A stretch of 64,000 bases of DNA. It comes from Verrucomicrobiota bacterium. Its GTDB lineage: Bacteria; Verrucomicrobiota; Verrucomicrobiia; JADLBR01. Both the position numbers and the translations under genes were made by a program. The notes under the pieces were generated by a model. The model ran no database searches, was not told the origin of the DNA, and saw nothing but the letters and a program-made list of their open reading frames with translations. Within the stretch, counting starts at the first letter, position 1, and every line of letters begins with the position of its first letter. Below are positions 16,121 to 24,839 of this stretch, piece by piece. The DNA is taken from assembly GCA_029560585.1 (NCBI GenBank), contig JAKQKQ010000234.1, positions 61,072 to 125,071 of the forward strand, given 5' to 3'.

Positions 16121-17158
16121 TCATCGGCGTGTCTTGATCAGGTTCCACCCTTCGTCGGTGGCGGTGAGTTCGGCGGCGCCAGCATAGAGGTCGTAGACCT
16201 TTTCCATCTCGGCAATAGAATCAAAATAGCCGACCACGAAGGCGGCGCTGAAGGACTGTCCGGCTTTGGCCGGCCGCCCGCCAAACTCCTCGATCATGCA
16301 GATGTAGCCGCGCTGGTGACACCAGGCTTCGGAAACGATCGCGGGGTCGAGGGTCATCCCGGCCAGCCAGGGACCGGCCTTGCCCGTTTCAGGATCGCGA
16401 AGATGGTACGCGCGAATGAAGCGCGCGGGTGCCCTGCTCTCGCCCCGACGATAGAGAAATTTTTCGTCGGGAGGGAAATCCGTGAAAAACTCGTCGGGCT
16501 TCAGGGTGCCCAGGTAGCTCAAGTAAATCTCGCTGAAGGTATCGCCCCGCTTGTGCCTGACGTGGCCGGGCATGTCGATGCGGAGGAATAGGCCTTCGCT
16601 GTCGTTGACCGACGTGATCTTGTCGCAGGAGATGAAGTAGCGTTTGCCAACGGGGAAGACTACGGTTTGGCCCCATTCCGAACCGGCCTTCCTGCCCGGC
16701 GCGGCGAGCGTGTAGCGGAAGCTGGTCTTCACCGCCACGAAGTCCTTGCCCCGGACGACGAGCGGCGAGACCTCCTTCGCCTTCGTGCAGATCTGCGGGC
16801 CTTCGATAGAGCGTTTTGGAATGTTGCCGTGGTGGAGATTGCCAAAGACGTACTTCAGGTCGTCGGGGAGTTTGTTTCGGTAGGTCTCGTCGCTGCCGGG
16901 TTCCATGAGCCAATCCACTATGTCGAGGCCGAATCCGGGATCGCGGAAGCCGGTCTTCTTGTCCAGAAGCGTCTGGCGATAAACGCCGGAAACGTAGCCG
17001 CGCTTCCGAATGGCGGCCTCCAGCGTCGCGCTGGCGATATTGATCTGATCGGCGTCCTCGGTGATCCGAAACTCGCCGGGTTGATCGGCGCCGAAGAGGA
17101 GCGGAAACGCGTTGAACCAGCTGGCCAGCAGCACGAGCAGCGCACGGGGGCAACTCAT
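16121..17158 (-). CDS. Secreted protein of unknown function, PVC-type
   Basis: The 345-residue product starts at the ATG at 17158, which gives a signal peptide (MSCPRALLVLLASWFNAFPL, cut near FGA). The mature part is rich in beta strands and aromatic residues and contains conserved-looking blocks such as GYVSGVYRQTLLDKKTGFRD and VFGNLHHGNIPKRSIEGPQI. I do not recognise a named domain. The style of the sequence, a secreted all-beta protein with DKKTGFRD-like turns, resembles uncharacterised planctomycete and verrucomicrobial proteins found near carbohydrate-active enzymes. It is convergent with the autotransporter and diverges, across 236 bp, from the FG-GAP gene. A carbohydrate-related role is a guess from context. 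Confidence 0.78.
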   Translation of the reverse strand: MSCPRALLVLLASWFNAFPLLFGADQPGEFRITEDADQINIASATLEAAIRKRGYVSGVYRQTLLDKKTGFRDPGFGLDIVDWLMEPGSDETYRNKLPDDLKYVFGNLHHGNIPKRSIEGPQICTKAKEVSPLVVRGKDFVAVKTSFRYTLAAPGRKAGSEWGQTVVFPVGKRYFISCDKITSVNDSEGLFLRIDMPGHVRHKRGDTFSEIYLSYLGTLKPDEFFTDFPPDEKFLYRRGESRAPARFIRAYHLRDPETGKAGPWLAGMTLDPAIVSEAWCHQRGYICMIEEFGGRPAKAGQSFSAAFVVGYFDSIAEMEKVYDLYAGAAELTATDEGWNLIKTRR

Positions 17159-17394
17159 GCTTCCATTCTTAGCCAAAAGAGGTGGCGCTGGCCACGCGAT
17201 AGTCGTTCCCGGCGGAGGGGTTTTGTAAGGCGGTGATGTGGTGAAACGGCCCGGCGATCTGCCCCTGAGACAGGATTTGACCGTGGGGGAGGCCCAGGCA
17301 AACTGCCACGTGTTCACACAAGTGGGACACTAAGGTTGGTTCGTGACAAGGTGGAATTGGCATCGCCCCGCGCGATGCAGTGGGAGACGAAACT

Positions 17395-18591
17395 ATGAGG
17401 ATAGCATTGCGTTGCGTGGCGGTCGCCGCACTGCAGATGTTGGCGGTGCCTTGTTTGACATCCGCTGGGGACGGGGTCCAGTCACCGATCAAATTCGTCA
17501 TGCACCGTCTTGGCGATTATCGCAGCGAGGCCCTCGGCGTGGGCGATTTCAACAACGACAAGAAGCCCGATGTTGTCGCCGGCCCGAACCTCTATCTCGC
17601 GCCCGATTGGAAGCCGATCAAGATCCGGACACTGACCGGACCGGGGGTGGACGATGCGGGCAAGGGTTACATGGACGACTTCAGCAACCTGCCGCTCGAT
17701 GTGGACGGCGACGGCAGACTGGACGTCGTCTCCGTTGGGTGGTTTGGCAAGTGCGTGCGCTGGCACCGCAATAGCCTTGGGACGCAGGGCGACTGGGCCG
17801 AAGTGATCGTGGATAACAGCGGCAACTTCGAGAGCGCGGAACTCGAGGATATCGATGGCGATGGCAAGAAACTTGAGGTCTTGGCCAACTCCAAGCCCAC
17901 GGCCTGGTTCGAGGCCGGGAAGGATGCCTCTGGCAAACCCACCCTGATCAAGCACGTCATCTCAGAGAAACCCATGAACTTTGGAGGCGGGGCGGGGGAC
18001 ATCAATGGTGATGGGCGTCCCGACGTGCTGCGGCCGGACGCCTGGTTTGAGGCACCCAGGGATCCTCGCTCTGGACAATGGATCGAACATCCCTGGGCGC
18101 TGGGCGCGCCGGACGGCAAGGCTGACCACACGCCGCAGATCCTCATGTGCGATGTGAACGGTGACAGCCTGCCTGACGTGGTAACCAGCAGCGCCCACAA
18201 GTATGGCATCTTCTGGTACGAGCAGATCCGCGATGAAAGAGGCGCCGTCTGGAAACAGCACGTCATTGACGATACCTGGAGTCAGGCCCACAGCCTCGCC
18301 CTGGCGGACATCGATGGCGATGGCACCCCCGATCTTGTGACGGGCAAGCGCTTCATGGCGCACAATGGCAAAGACCCCGATGAGTTCGGCAAACTCGGCG
18401 TCTATTGGTACAGGCTTGAGCGCGGCCCTCAACCGAAGTGGACCCGGTACCCGATCTCCTTCGATGAGGGGGTAGGGTCTGGCGTGACGCTCTGCGCAGT
18501 GGATCTGGACGCAGATGGCGATGTGGATGTCCTGGTGACTGGGAAATGGGGCGGCCCGGTATGGTTTGAGAACAAGTTGACTGTTAGGTAG
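17395..18591 (+). CDS. Secreted FG-GAP/VCBS repeat protein
   Basis: The 398-residue product has a signal peptide (MRIALRCVAVAALQMLAVPC, cut near TSAG). Repeated DxDxDGxxD calcium-binding loops occur along its length: GDFNNDKKPDVV, DVDGDGRLDVV, DIDGDGKKLEV, DINGDGRPDVL, DVNGDSLPDVV, DIDGDGTPDLV and DLDADGDVDVL. Seven such loops predict a beta-propeller of integrin-alpha type. The start at 17395 has GGAG ten bases upstream. The CBM9-like gene follows after 13 bp and probably shares its transcript. The likely role is an extracellular binding or scaffold protein with no catalytic residues visible. Confidence 0.88.
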   Translation: MRIALRCVAVAALQMLAVPCLTSAGDGVQSPIKFVMHRLGDYRSEALGVGDFNNDKKPDVVAGPNLYLAPDWKPIKIRTLTGPGVDDAGKGYMDDFSNLPLDVDGDGRLDVVSVGWFGKCVRWHRNSLGTQGDWAEVIVDNSGNFESAELEDIDGDGKKLEVLANSKPTAWFEAGKDASGKPTLIKHVISEKPMNFGGGAGDINGDGRPDVLRPDAWFEAPRDPRSGQWIEHPWALGAPDGKADHTPQILMCDVNGDSLPDVVTSSAHKYGIFWYEQIRDERGAVWKQHVIDDTWSQAHSLALADIDGDGTPDLVTGKRFMAHNGKDPDEFGKLGVYWYRLERGPQPKWTRYPISFDEGVGSGVTLCAVDLDADGDVDVLVTGKWGGPVWFENKLTVR

Positions 18592-18604
18592 TGAGGGAGA
18601 ACGC

Positions 18605-19279
18605 ATGCCACCGACATACGCCGTCAGAAAAGCTCGCAAACGGCCAGAACTCAATGGCAAGTGGAATGGGCCTGTGTGGGGTGCGGTCGAGACGCTGGGC
18701 GTGGCCAGCTTTCGCCCGGAGAGCAGTGATCATCGTCCCATGGTGCAGGCCCGGTTGCTCTATAACGCCGATGGCGTGTACGGCATATTCCGGGTGCAGG
18801 ACAAGTACGTGCGCTGCGTGCACACCGATTACCAGAGCTACGTGTCCAAGGACAGCTGTGTGGAATTCTTTGTCCAACCGAAGCCGGGCCGGGGCTATCT
18901 GAATTTCGAGATGAACTGCGGCGGGACGCTCCTCCTCTATCACATCACCGATCACGAGCGGACCGCAACCGGATTCAAGGAGTACCGGCCGCTGCCGTGG
19001 GACGATGGCAGAACGATAGCCATCTATCACTCCCTGCCGCGCGTGGTGGAGCCGGAAATCACGGTGGACACGGAATGGGTGTTGGAGTTTGCCATTCCGT
19101 TCGCGCTGCTGGCCAAGCACATCGGCGACCTGGGTGAGATCCCGGGCGCGACGTGGCGCGCCAATTTGTTCAAGTGCGGCGACGAGACATCCCACCCGCA
19201 CTGGGCGTCGTGGTCGCCTGTCGACGAGCTGAATTTCCACCTGCCGCGCTGTTTTGCCCCGATCACCTTCGCCCCGTAG
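18605..19279 (+). CDS. Carbohydrate-binding family 9-like protein
   Basis: The 224-residue product is a single CBM9-like beta-sandwich. It opens with PELNGKWNGPVW, then GVYGIFRVQDKYVRC, SYVSKDSCVEFFVQPKPG, YLNFEMNCGGTLL and the end block GATWRANLFKCGDETSHPHW. No signal peptide is visible, so it is cytoplasmic, surface-retained by another route, or mis-started. Stand-alone CBM9-like proteins of this type are common in PVC genomes and their ligands are mostly unknown. The domain in Thermotoga xylanases binds sugar reducing ends. It is likely co-transcribed with the FG-GAP protein 13 bp upstream, and a family A repeat module begins directly after its stop. Confidence 0.85.
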   Translation: MPPTYAVRKARKRPELNGKWNGPVWGAVETLGVASFRPESSDHRPMVQARLLYNADGVYGIFRVQDKYVRCVHTDYQSYVSKDSCVEFFVQPKPGRGYLNFEMNCGGTLLLYHITDHERTATGFKEYRPLPWDDGRTIAIYHSLPRVVEPEITVDTEWVLEFAIPFALLAKHIGDLGEIPGATWRANLFKCGDETSHPHWASWSPVDELNFHLPRCFAPITFAP

Positions 19280-19281
19280 TT

Positions 19282-19331
19282 CCCGGAGCCCGGAAAGTTC
19301 ACAGCAGGCAGGCTGTGAAATATCCGGGCTA
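19282..19331. repeat. Family A repeat, tail module only (copy 3)
   Basis: It carries GGAGCCCGGAAAGTTCACAG, then CAGGCAGGCTGTGAAATATC and CGGGCTA, which matches the third inverted repeat of family A at about 1790-1836 and 59443-59492. The 18-bp head hairpin and the 12-bp stem are missing, so the tail hairpin can exist on its own. It sits two bases after a stop codon, as copy 1 does. Confidence 0.75.
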
Positions 19332-19413
19332 CAGAAGGAGCGTGCAGGCCAGAGTCCGTGGCCGACGAAACATCAGGCGGCGCATGGCCGATCCGACGGG
19401 CGGCGTGGCGGGC

Positions 19414-20722
19414 TCAACGTTTCGTTTGCGGCTTGGCCCCTTCCATTTTTCTCGCGTGCTCGTCGAGGATCTTGCTGCGCACGTCGGGGTCTTCCGGGAT
19501 GCGGCCGGTGTCGTGCGTTTGCTCGAGCCATGCCTCGAGCGCGGCGCGGACGCGGGCGAGGGTCGCCTGGTGCTGCGGTTGACCAGCGATATCCGTCAGT
19601 TCGAACGGATCCCGTTCGAGATCGTAGAGCTCTTCGTGCGGGCGGCGCGGGGCCATAAACTTTGCCTGTGCTGGCGTGAGTTTTCGCTCGGCGTGGAGGC
19701 GGCGCATGAGGGCGTAGATAGGGTTGGTGCGCTCGAGATTGGCCATCGGCTGGAGAGGCGGACGAGTTCGGCGCTCGATGAGCCGGGCGGAAGCAACGCC
19801 GGCCAGCGGATGATCAATGGCACATGGCAGCCCTGTTCGTACGAGTAGCATTTACCGCGACCACACTCGCGGCCGTTGTCGCCGAAGAAGATCACCACGG
19901 TGTTATCCCGTAGGCCGGATTCTCGCAGCAGGTCCAGGGCGGCGCCCACCTTGGCATCCAGGGCCATCATCGAGTCGTGATACAGCGCCCAGTCTTCGCG
20001 CGCCACAGGATCATCGGGCAGATAGGGCGGGAGCGTGACTTTTCGGGCTCGGTCGGATTCCCTTTCTCTTTCTTATAGACGCGGTGCGTCTCATTGAAGT
20101 TGATTTGCGCGTAGAATGGCTGGTGACCCGCCAGATCCTGCCATCGATTTGAATCGAAGGGCTTCCCCTCGTAACAGAAGTTCCAATCGGTTTTGCCCGT
20201 GCCACGGAAGCCGGCCTCTGGCGGCAGTTGGACGACGTTGGCAGTGAAGTAGCCGACATCGCGCAGCCGATCAGCGATGAGCCGGATGTCTGGCGGCAAG
20301 AGGTGACCGTCGTCGCGGTGGCTGCGGTGGTGCTGCGCGTCGAATGCGATCTGGTACATCCCGGTGCAGAAGGCCGAGCGCGACGGAGAGCAGACCGGGG
20401 CGGTCGAGAAGGCGCGCCGATAGAGGCGGCCCTCGGAGGCGAACCTGTCGAGATTCGGGGTTCGGGCGTCGGGATTTCCGTAGCAAGCGAGGTCGGGCCC
20501 GATGTCCTCTGCGATCAGCCAGAGGATGTTCGGGCGATTCGCGGCCAGTCCTTGTGGCCGCGAGACCAAGACGGCAGTGCACAAGGCCAGAAGAGGCAGG
20601 TGGTGCCCGGGGATGCGGCGTCGGATCGTGGATGGTGCCAGAGTTCCTATACCCATCTCAGTTTCGGTGGTGTGACCGCCGGCGACAAGCACGCCCTTGA
20701 ATAACTTGGTTTTCGTGGCCAT
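19414..20722 (-). pseudogene. Degraded secreted sulfatase (frameshift plus internal deletion)
   Basis: Three reading frames together make one sulfatase. Frame one (20722 down to about 20043) encodes a hydrophobic leader, PNILWLIAEDIGPDLACYG and the signature CSPSRSAFCTGMY. At 20040-20043 a run of four T (A on the coding strand) puts the frame out by one base: restoring a fifth base would join EPEK to VTLPPYLPDDPVAREDWALY. Frame two continues through FFGDNGRECGRGK and HVPLIIRWPALLPPG. It then runs directly into a third frame, QPMANLERTNPIYALM to ELYDLERDPFEL, with roughly 100 or more residues of the usual domain missing at about 19755-19775. The deletion cannot be a simple base-call error, so I call it a pseudogene. 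It belongs to the N-sulfoglucosamine sulfohydrolase-like group. Confidence 0.85.
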
Positions 20723-20750
20723 GGGCGCCCGTGCTTACCCGAGCTTTCCG

Positions 20751-21173
20751 CTACGCTTTTCCGCGGGGTGGGGCGTGGGGTCTGTGGCGGTCGTGCATGA
20801 GGCGTGCGACAACGGGGCTGGCGACGACCAGGCACACGCTGGCAAAGGTGCCACCGCCGCGGACCAGGCAGGCCCCCAAGATGGGTATTGGTGCCGCGCA
20901 GAGCAGAGTGATGGGGATGGTCCACCGCACGGCTTTCCAATAATCATGCACGGAAGGGACATCGACAAGGGGACCGGCGGACGCAAAGAAATCCAGGGAT
21001 AATTGGACGATGACGAGAGCCAGATACGTGACTGCCGCGATGATGAGCCAGGCAGACTGGACCCTTCCCCAGCCAAGGACCCAGGTGGCTGTCGTCGCCC
21101 CGGTGTAGACCGCATACGGCAAGAGGCGGACCAGCCTGCCGACGGCGCGAGTGGAATCAGTTAATTGAGCCAC
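20751..21173 (-). CDS. Small four-helix membrane protein, unknown function
   Basis: I chose a GTG start at 21173 because GAGGAGG lies 12 bases upstream and the earlier part of the open frame is Arg/Ser-rich and non-protein-like. The 140-residue product has four predicted membrane segments: LLPYAVYTGATTATWVLGW, AWLIIAAVTYLALVIVQLSL, IPITLLCAAPIPILGACLV and FASVCLVVASPVVARLM. A His/Arg/Pro-rich cytoplasmic tail (HDRHRPHAPPRGKA) ends it. I recognise no family. The decayed sulfatase lies immediately downstream on the same strand. Confidence 0.6.
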   Translation of the reverse strand: MAQLTDSTRAVGRLVRLLPYAVYTGATTATWVLGWGRVQSAWLIIAAVTYLALVIVQLSLDFFASAGPLVDVPSVHDYWKAVRWTIPITLLCAAPIPILGACLVRGGGTFASVCLVVASPVVARLMHDRHRPHAPPRGKA

Positions 21174-21185
21174 GGTGGAAGTGCG

Positions 21186-21192
21186 CCTCCTC
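21186..21192 (-). promoter_or_regulatory. Shine-Dalgarno GAGGAGG deciding a GTG start
   Basis: It reads GAGGAGG on the minus strand, 12 bases before the GTG at 21173. It is the only strong ribosome-binding site in the open frame and supports the shorter 140-residue membrane protein. Confidence 0.55.
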
Positions 21193-21303
21193 GCGGTGCC
21201 CCGTCGGCGCATGGCCGATGATCTTCTTCTTGCGCGATCAGAACACTGCGGACGCACCGTCCTATAGGGCAATCCCGGCATCGACCCAGAGTCCGGCGTG
21301 CTG

Positions 21304-21603
21304 CTAGGGGTGCTGCGGTCCGGGGTGTTCGCAGATTTTCGTGGGGACGAGCACAACGGTGCCCAGGAGCGAGATGGATTCTCCGATCTTGGCACCGTGG
21401 GCGCTGCAGAGGGGAATTACATACCAATTGGGGTCCGAATCGGTGTCCTTCTGCACATGGGCCCCGATCTCTGCGGGGTTGGTGCAAAGCATCTCCGCGC
21501 AGTACGCTGGGATGGCCCGGCCACTGAATTTTCGCCAGTGGTCGAGCCAACTCGCACATTGGCATGTCTTGATGCTGGTTCCGTTGATATTCCTGACCCT
21601 CAC
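21304..21603 (-). CDS. Small Cys/His-rich protein, putative zinc-binding
   Basis: The 99-residue product begins at a GTG (21603) with AAGGAG six bases upstream. An in-frame ATG at 21630 lacks a site. Visible metal-ligand candidates are TCQCASWLDHWRKF, YCAEMLC, AEIGAHVQK, VIPLCSAHG and ICEHP. They are spaced like two Cys/His knuckles and suggest a treble-clef or HNH-like zinc fold. I recall similar short unassigned proteins (with C-x-C-x-S-W, GAHV and PLC-x-x-H blocks) in unrelated bacteria but know no function. It is not obviously operonic: about 130 bp separate it from the membrane protein and from the glycosyltransferase. Confidence 0.7.
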   Translation of the reverse strand: MRVRNINGTSIKTCQCASWLDHWRKFSGRAIPAYCAEMLCTNPAEIGAHVQKDTDSDPNWYVIPLCSAHGAKIGESISLLGTVVLVPTKICEHPGPQHP

Positions 21604-21609
21604 GCCTTT

Positions 21610-21615
21610 CTCCTT
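21610..21615 (-). promoter_or_regulatory. Shine-Dalgarno AAGGAG for the Cys/His-rich protein
   Basis: AAGGAG on the minus strand is followed by AAAGGC and GTG. The 6-base spacing fixes the start at 21603 instead of the upstream ATG at 21630. Confidence 0.6.
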
Positions 21616-21729
21616 CCGATCAAGGGGCATGCGTGTTCGTGTCCGTATGGATGCGAACCTTTCCCGGCCCTCCGGACAAAGTTGGATTGCCCGTGCGCCC
21701 CCGTCAAGGGCGGGTTCGTGCCGTTCGTT

Positions 21730-24012
21730 TCACTGGGATGGAGGTTCTTTTAGGCAGGACAGGTTGCTTTGCAACGTCCGCATCTCGGCGAGTGCCAAGA
21801 GGAACGCCACCGTGGATTCGGCACCCTGATTCTGACTTAGGCGATCGACGTGCAGTCCGTCGCGACAGCCGCCGGTGGTGGGATCGTACAGCGCGAGGCC
21901 GATGTCGTTCCTGCCGAGGAACCATTCGAAGGCGCGCCGGGCCTCGGCGGCCCAAGTGGCATCGCCCGTGGCCAAGAAGGCCTCGGCACAGCAAGACACC
22001 GTGGCCTGTGCCTCAATCGGCTGCTGGTCGAACAGAGCGCGTTCCATCCCGCGACGATAGAAGCCATTTGACCCGATGGGCCGGAACGAGCCGGTGACAG
22101 AGGTCTGGATCGCGACCAGCCAGCGAAGGGCGTCGAGGCCGACCTTGAGCATGGTGGCGTTTTTTGCGCATCGTCCGCTGAGTATCAGCGCGTGGGGGAG
22201 TTTTGCGTTCGCATAAGAGACCACGTCCTCAAACCACCGCCAGTCATCGCTCGCTGAAGCCTCGTAGCATCGCATGAGCTTGTCGGTCAGAGATTCCCGA
22301 AACTGGGCGACGCGCCGGTCTCCGCCCAGTCGGCTGAGGTATTCGTCGATGCCGATGAGCGCGAAGGCCCACGCGCGGGGGGAGGTGAACTCCTCGGCGG
22401 GGGGCAGCGCCCGTTCGAACAGGTCGGCCGCCATCATCTGGAAGCCGCCCTGGCCCGCCTGGGCAACACATAGGCCAAGCGCCCAGAGCGCGTGGCCGTG
22501 GCAATCTTCGGAGCCCACATCCTCCAGCCAATGGCGGTCGAAGCCCATGAAGTTGCGGAAGCGCCGGCTCCCGCGATCGAAGGCGTGGCTGAGGAACGCC
22601 GCGTACGTGGCGGCGAGTGCTCCGAGGCGCGGGGAACCGAATCCCTGTTTCTGAAGCATCACCGCGAGCACCAGGGCCCGGGCATTGTCGTCCGTGCAAT
22701 ATCCCTCGGCGAAGTTGGGGACCGTGAAGCTCGCGTGCTGAAAGATCCCCGTCGAATCGGTCATCCTGAAGAGGTGATCGAGCTTGATGTCGGGGAGTTG
22801 TCCGGGCTGCTCATCGAGAGACTTGATGGGCGACAGTCTCCTCCCGATGAAGCTGTGGTCCTGGCGCGCGCGATCAAAGACTTCCATGTACTGCGTAGCC
22901 ACGCGGGACCAGATCATCCCGCGGCCGAGCTGGTATGCCTTCTTTCTCATCGAGTGGCGCTGGGGCTCGTCGCTGAGCAGCTCCATCGTGGCGCCGGCGA
23001 TCGCGCCGGGATCCCGGAAGGGCACAAGTTTGCCTCGGCCATCCGTCAGCAGTTCCGCCGCGTGCCAGTAGGGCGTGGAGACCACGGCGTTTCCCGTGCC
23101 GAAGGCGTAAGCGAGCGTCCCGGACGTGATCTGCGCCTCGGTGAGGTAGGGGGTCAGGTAGATGTCCGCGGCCCCGATGAACCGCATGAGTTCGTCGAGT
23201 TCGACGAAGCGATTGAAGAAGGCGACGTGCTTGTGCACGCCCAGTTCCTTGGCGAGCAGTTCCAGACCGACGCGATAGGCCTCGCCCTCCTCGCGCAGAA
23301 GGTTGGGGTGCGTCTGGCCCAGCACGATATAGAAGGCGTTTGGGAACGCGCCGATGATCCCGGCCAGCGCGCGCAGCGCGAACTCGATGCCCTTGTTGGG
23401 AGACAGGAGGCCGAAGGTGAGAATAACCTGTTTTCCCGCCACCCCGAACTCGTCCTTGAAGTAATTCGGGTCGGCGAACGGCATGTCGGGGATGCCATGC
23501 GGGATGATGTCGATCTTGTGCGACGGCGCCTGATACACATCGGTGAGGAAGGCGGCCCCGCGTTTGCCCATGACGACGAGGCGGGTGGAAATGCGGATCA
23601 GGTCGCGCATTACGCGCCGCTGGTCGGGATTTGGGTCGCGCAGGATCGTGTGTAGCGTCGTGACGATGGGCATCCGCAACTCTCGGAGCAGTGCAACCAC
23701 GTGGCCGCCAGAGGGACCGCCAAAGATCCCGAATTCGTGCTGGGCGCAGACCACGTCCACGCCGGTGATGTTGAGGAAGTCCGCCGCGCGCCCGTAGGAT
23801 GGCAGATCCTGCTCGTCGATCTCGAAGCGCACCTCTGGCGGATAGGGGTAGCCTCCGGAGATGTCGTTCACGGGCACGACCGGGCACTGTATTCCGGGAA
23901 ACGCCTCTGCGACCGAGCAGCGCAGATCCTTGGTGAATGTCGCGATGCCACATTTTCTCGGGAGATAGTCCCCGAGAAAGGCGATCTTGTTGATTCTGGT
24001 TGAATGCCCCAT
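21730..24012 (-). CDS. GT4-family glycosyltransferase with a long C-terminal domain
   Basis: The 760-residue product has an N-terminal GT-B half (about 1-390). It contains IAFLGDYLPRKCGIATFTKD, QHEFGIFGG, LHTILRDPNP, the KxIP-like DIIPHGIPDMPF, FGLLSPNKGI and the nucleotide-sugar loop GTGNAVVSTPYWHAAELL. The C-terminal half (about 400-760) is an all-helical alpha/alpha-toroid-like region (CTDDNARALVLAVMLQ, DCHGHALWALG, YRRGMERALFDQQPIEAQAT) reminiscent of glycosidase or epimerase barrels. Two-domain enzymes of this kind occur in many bacteria, but the acceptor is generally unknown. I expect a cytoplasmic glycan synthesis role. The ATG at 24012 begins the conserved part, with a G-rich stretch upstream; 27 upstream codons are open but atypical. 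Confidence 0.85.
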   Translation of the reverse strand: MGHSTRINKIAFLGDYLPRKCGIATFTKDLRCSVAEAFPGIQCPVVPVNDISGGYPYPPEVRFEIDEQDLPSYGRAADFLNITGVDVVCAQHEFGIFGGPSGGHVVALLRELRMPIVTTLHTILRDPNPDQRRVMRDLIRISTRLVVMGKRGAAFLTDVYQAPSHKIDIIPHGIPDMPFADPNYFKDEFGVAGKQVILTFGLLSPNKGIEFALRALAGIIGAFPNAFYIVLGQTHPNLLREEGEAYRVGLELLAKELGVHKHVAFFNRFVELDELMRFIGAADIYLTPYLTEAQITSGTLAYAFGTGNAVVSTPYWHAAELLTDGRGKLVPFRDPGAIAGATMELLSDEPQRHSMRKKAYQLGRGMIWSRVATQYMEVFDRARQDHSFIGRRLSPIKSLDEQPGQLPDIKLDHLFRMTDSTGIFQHASFTVPNFAEGYCTDDNARALVLAVMLQKQGFGSPRLGALAATYAAFLSHAFDRGSRRFRNFMGFDRHWLEDVGSEDCHGHALWALGLCVAQAGQGGFQMMAADLFERALPPAEEFTSPRAWAFALIGIDEYLSRLGGDRRVAQFRESLTDKLMRCYEASASDDWRWFEDVVSYANAKLPHALILSGRCAKNATMLKVGLDALRWLVAIQTSVTGSFRPIGSNGFYRRGMERALFDQQPIEAQATVSCCAEAFLATGDATWAAEARRAFEWFLGRNDIGLALYDPTTGGCRDGLHVDRLSQNQGAESTVAFLLALAEMRTLQSNLSCLKEPPSQ

Positions 24013-24533
24013 GAAAATGCCCCCGGCGCTCTCTCGAGTGACGTGCCAAGGCCCTGTCACTAATATGCCCGCGGAGGCCGCTGCCCCCAACAACTATTTC
24101 GGTGCGCCATCGGGATGCGGCTGTCTGTCACGCTCGGGGAAGTTACCGTACGGTCGATGCGCCGCAGCCTGCGGTGGATCGGACCAGGGCCAAGGGCCCT
24201 GGTGTTCAAAGGCGATTATGAATCGCGGGGGACGGCACGGGTCTGGCGGCATGCCGCCAGATCATCCAAGGAAACGACGGGGCGAATTCGCCGCAGTTAG
24301 AGGTCGAGATTGCGATCAGGTCGACGCTGGCTTTCGCGCTTGTAGTGGGCCCGATGCGGCAATCACCTCGGCAGGGAGGGCTATCGCCAACGATGGCGCT
24401 TCGTCCCTGGATTCGGATGCGCCGTGGCCCGACGGACCGCTCCGGCGCTGTCTGGTGCCGGCTGATTTGCCGGCACCAGACACGGCGCCGATCCGCCCGT
24501 GGCAGATCGTGCGCCGTGTCGCGCCGTGCGTGA
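24013..24533. other. Intergenic region between the GT4 and RRM genes
   Basis: About 520 bp without a supported gene. Apart from the strong hairpin at 24450-24481 I see only short open frames with atypical composition. It should contain the promoter of the GT4 gene, but I cannot place one. Confidence 0.5.
24450..24481 (-). terminator. Strong hairpin downstream of the RRM gene
   Basis: GTCTGGTGCCGGC (24450-24462) pairs perfectly with GCCGGCACCAGAC (24469-24481) around the 6-base loop TGATTT. It lies about 50 bases past the RRM stop codon on the minus strand. The 13-bp GC-rich stem fits a terminator or 3'-end stabiliser, but there is no T-run after it. Confidence 0.5.
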
Positions 24534-24839
24534 TCAGTAGCGACGATTGCCGCGGCCGCCGCCAAACGAACCGCCCCCGCCCGAACGCTCCTCGCGCGGA
24601 CGTGCTTCGTTAACGGTCAAGGCCCGACCTTGGAATTCCGTTCCATTCAGCGCGGCGATCGCGGCCTTGCAGCCTTCCGCGGTGGTCATGGTGACGAACC
24701 CGAAGCCCCTCGGTTGACCGGTCGCCCGGTCCTGGACGATGGCGACTTCGCCGACTGGCCCGTGCTTCGAGAACAGGTCACGAAGATCGCTCTCGGTTAC
24801 TGAGAAGGCCAGATTGCCCACGTATATTTTTGTATTCAT
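24534..24839 (-). CDS. RRM-domain RNA-binding protein
   Basis: The 101-residue product has one RNA recognition motif (about 3-80) with RNP2 (IYVGNL) and RNP1 (RGFGFVTM). It is followed by a short Arg/Gly tail ([16 protein letters not shown]). This matches the bacterial glycine-rich RNA-binding proteins of cyanobacteria and PVC bacteria, which are often cold-induced. The ATG is preceded by GGAAAG and by an A+T-richer leader of about 100 bp, consistent with a regulated 5' UTR, although I see no CspA-type cold box. It acts in the cytoplasm. It is monocistronic, with a strong hairpin downstream. Confidence 0.95.
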   Translation of the reverse strand: MNTKIYVGNLAFSVTESDLRDLFSKHGPVGEVAIVQDRATGQPRGFGFVTMTTAEGCKAAIAALNGTEFQGRALTVNEARPREERSGGGGSFGGGRGNRRY

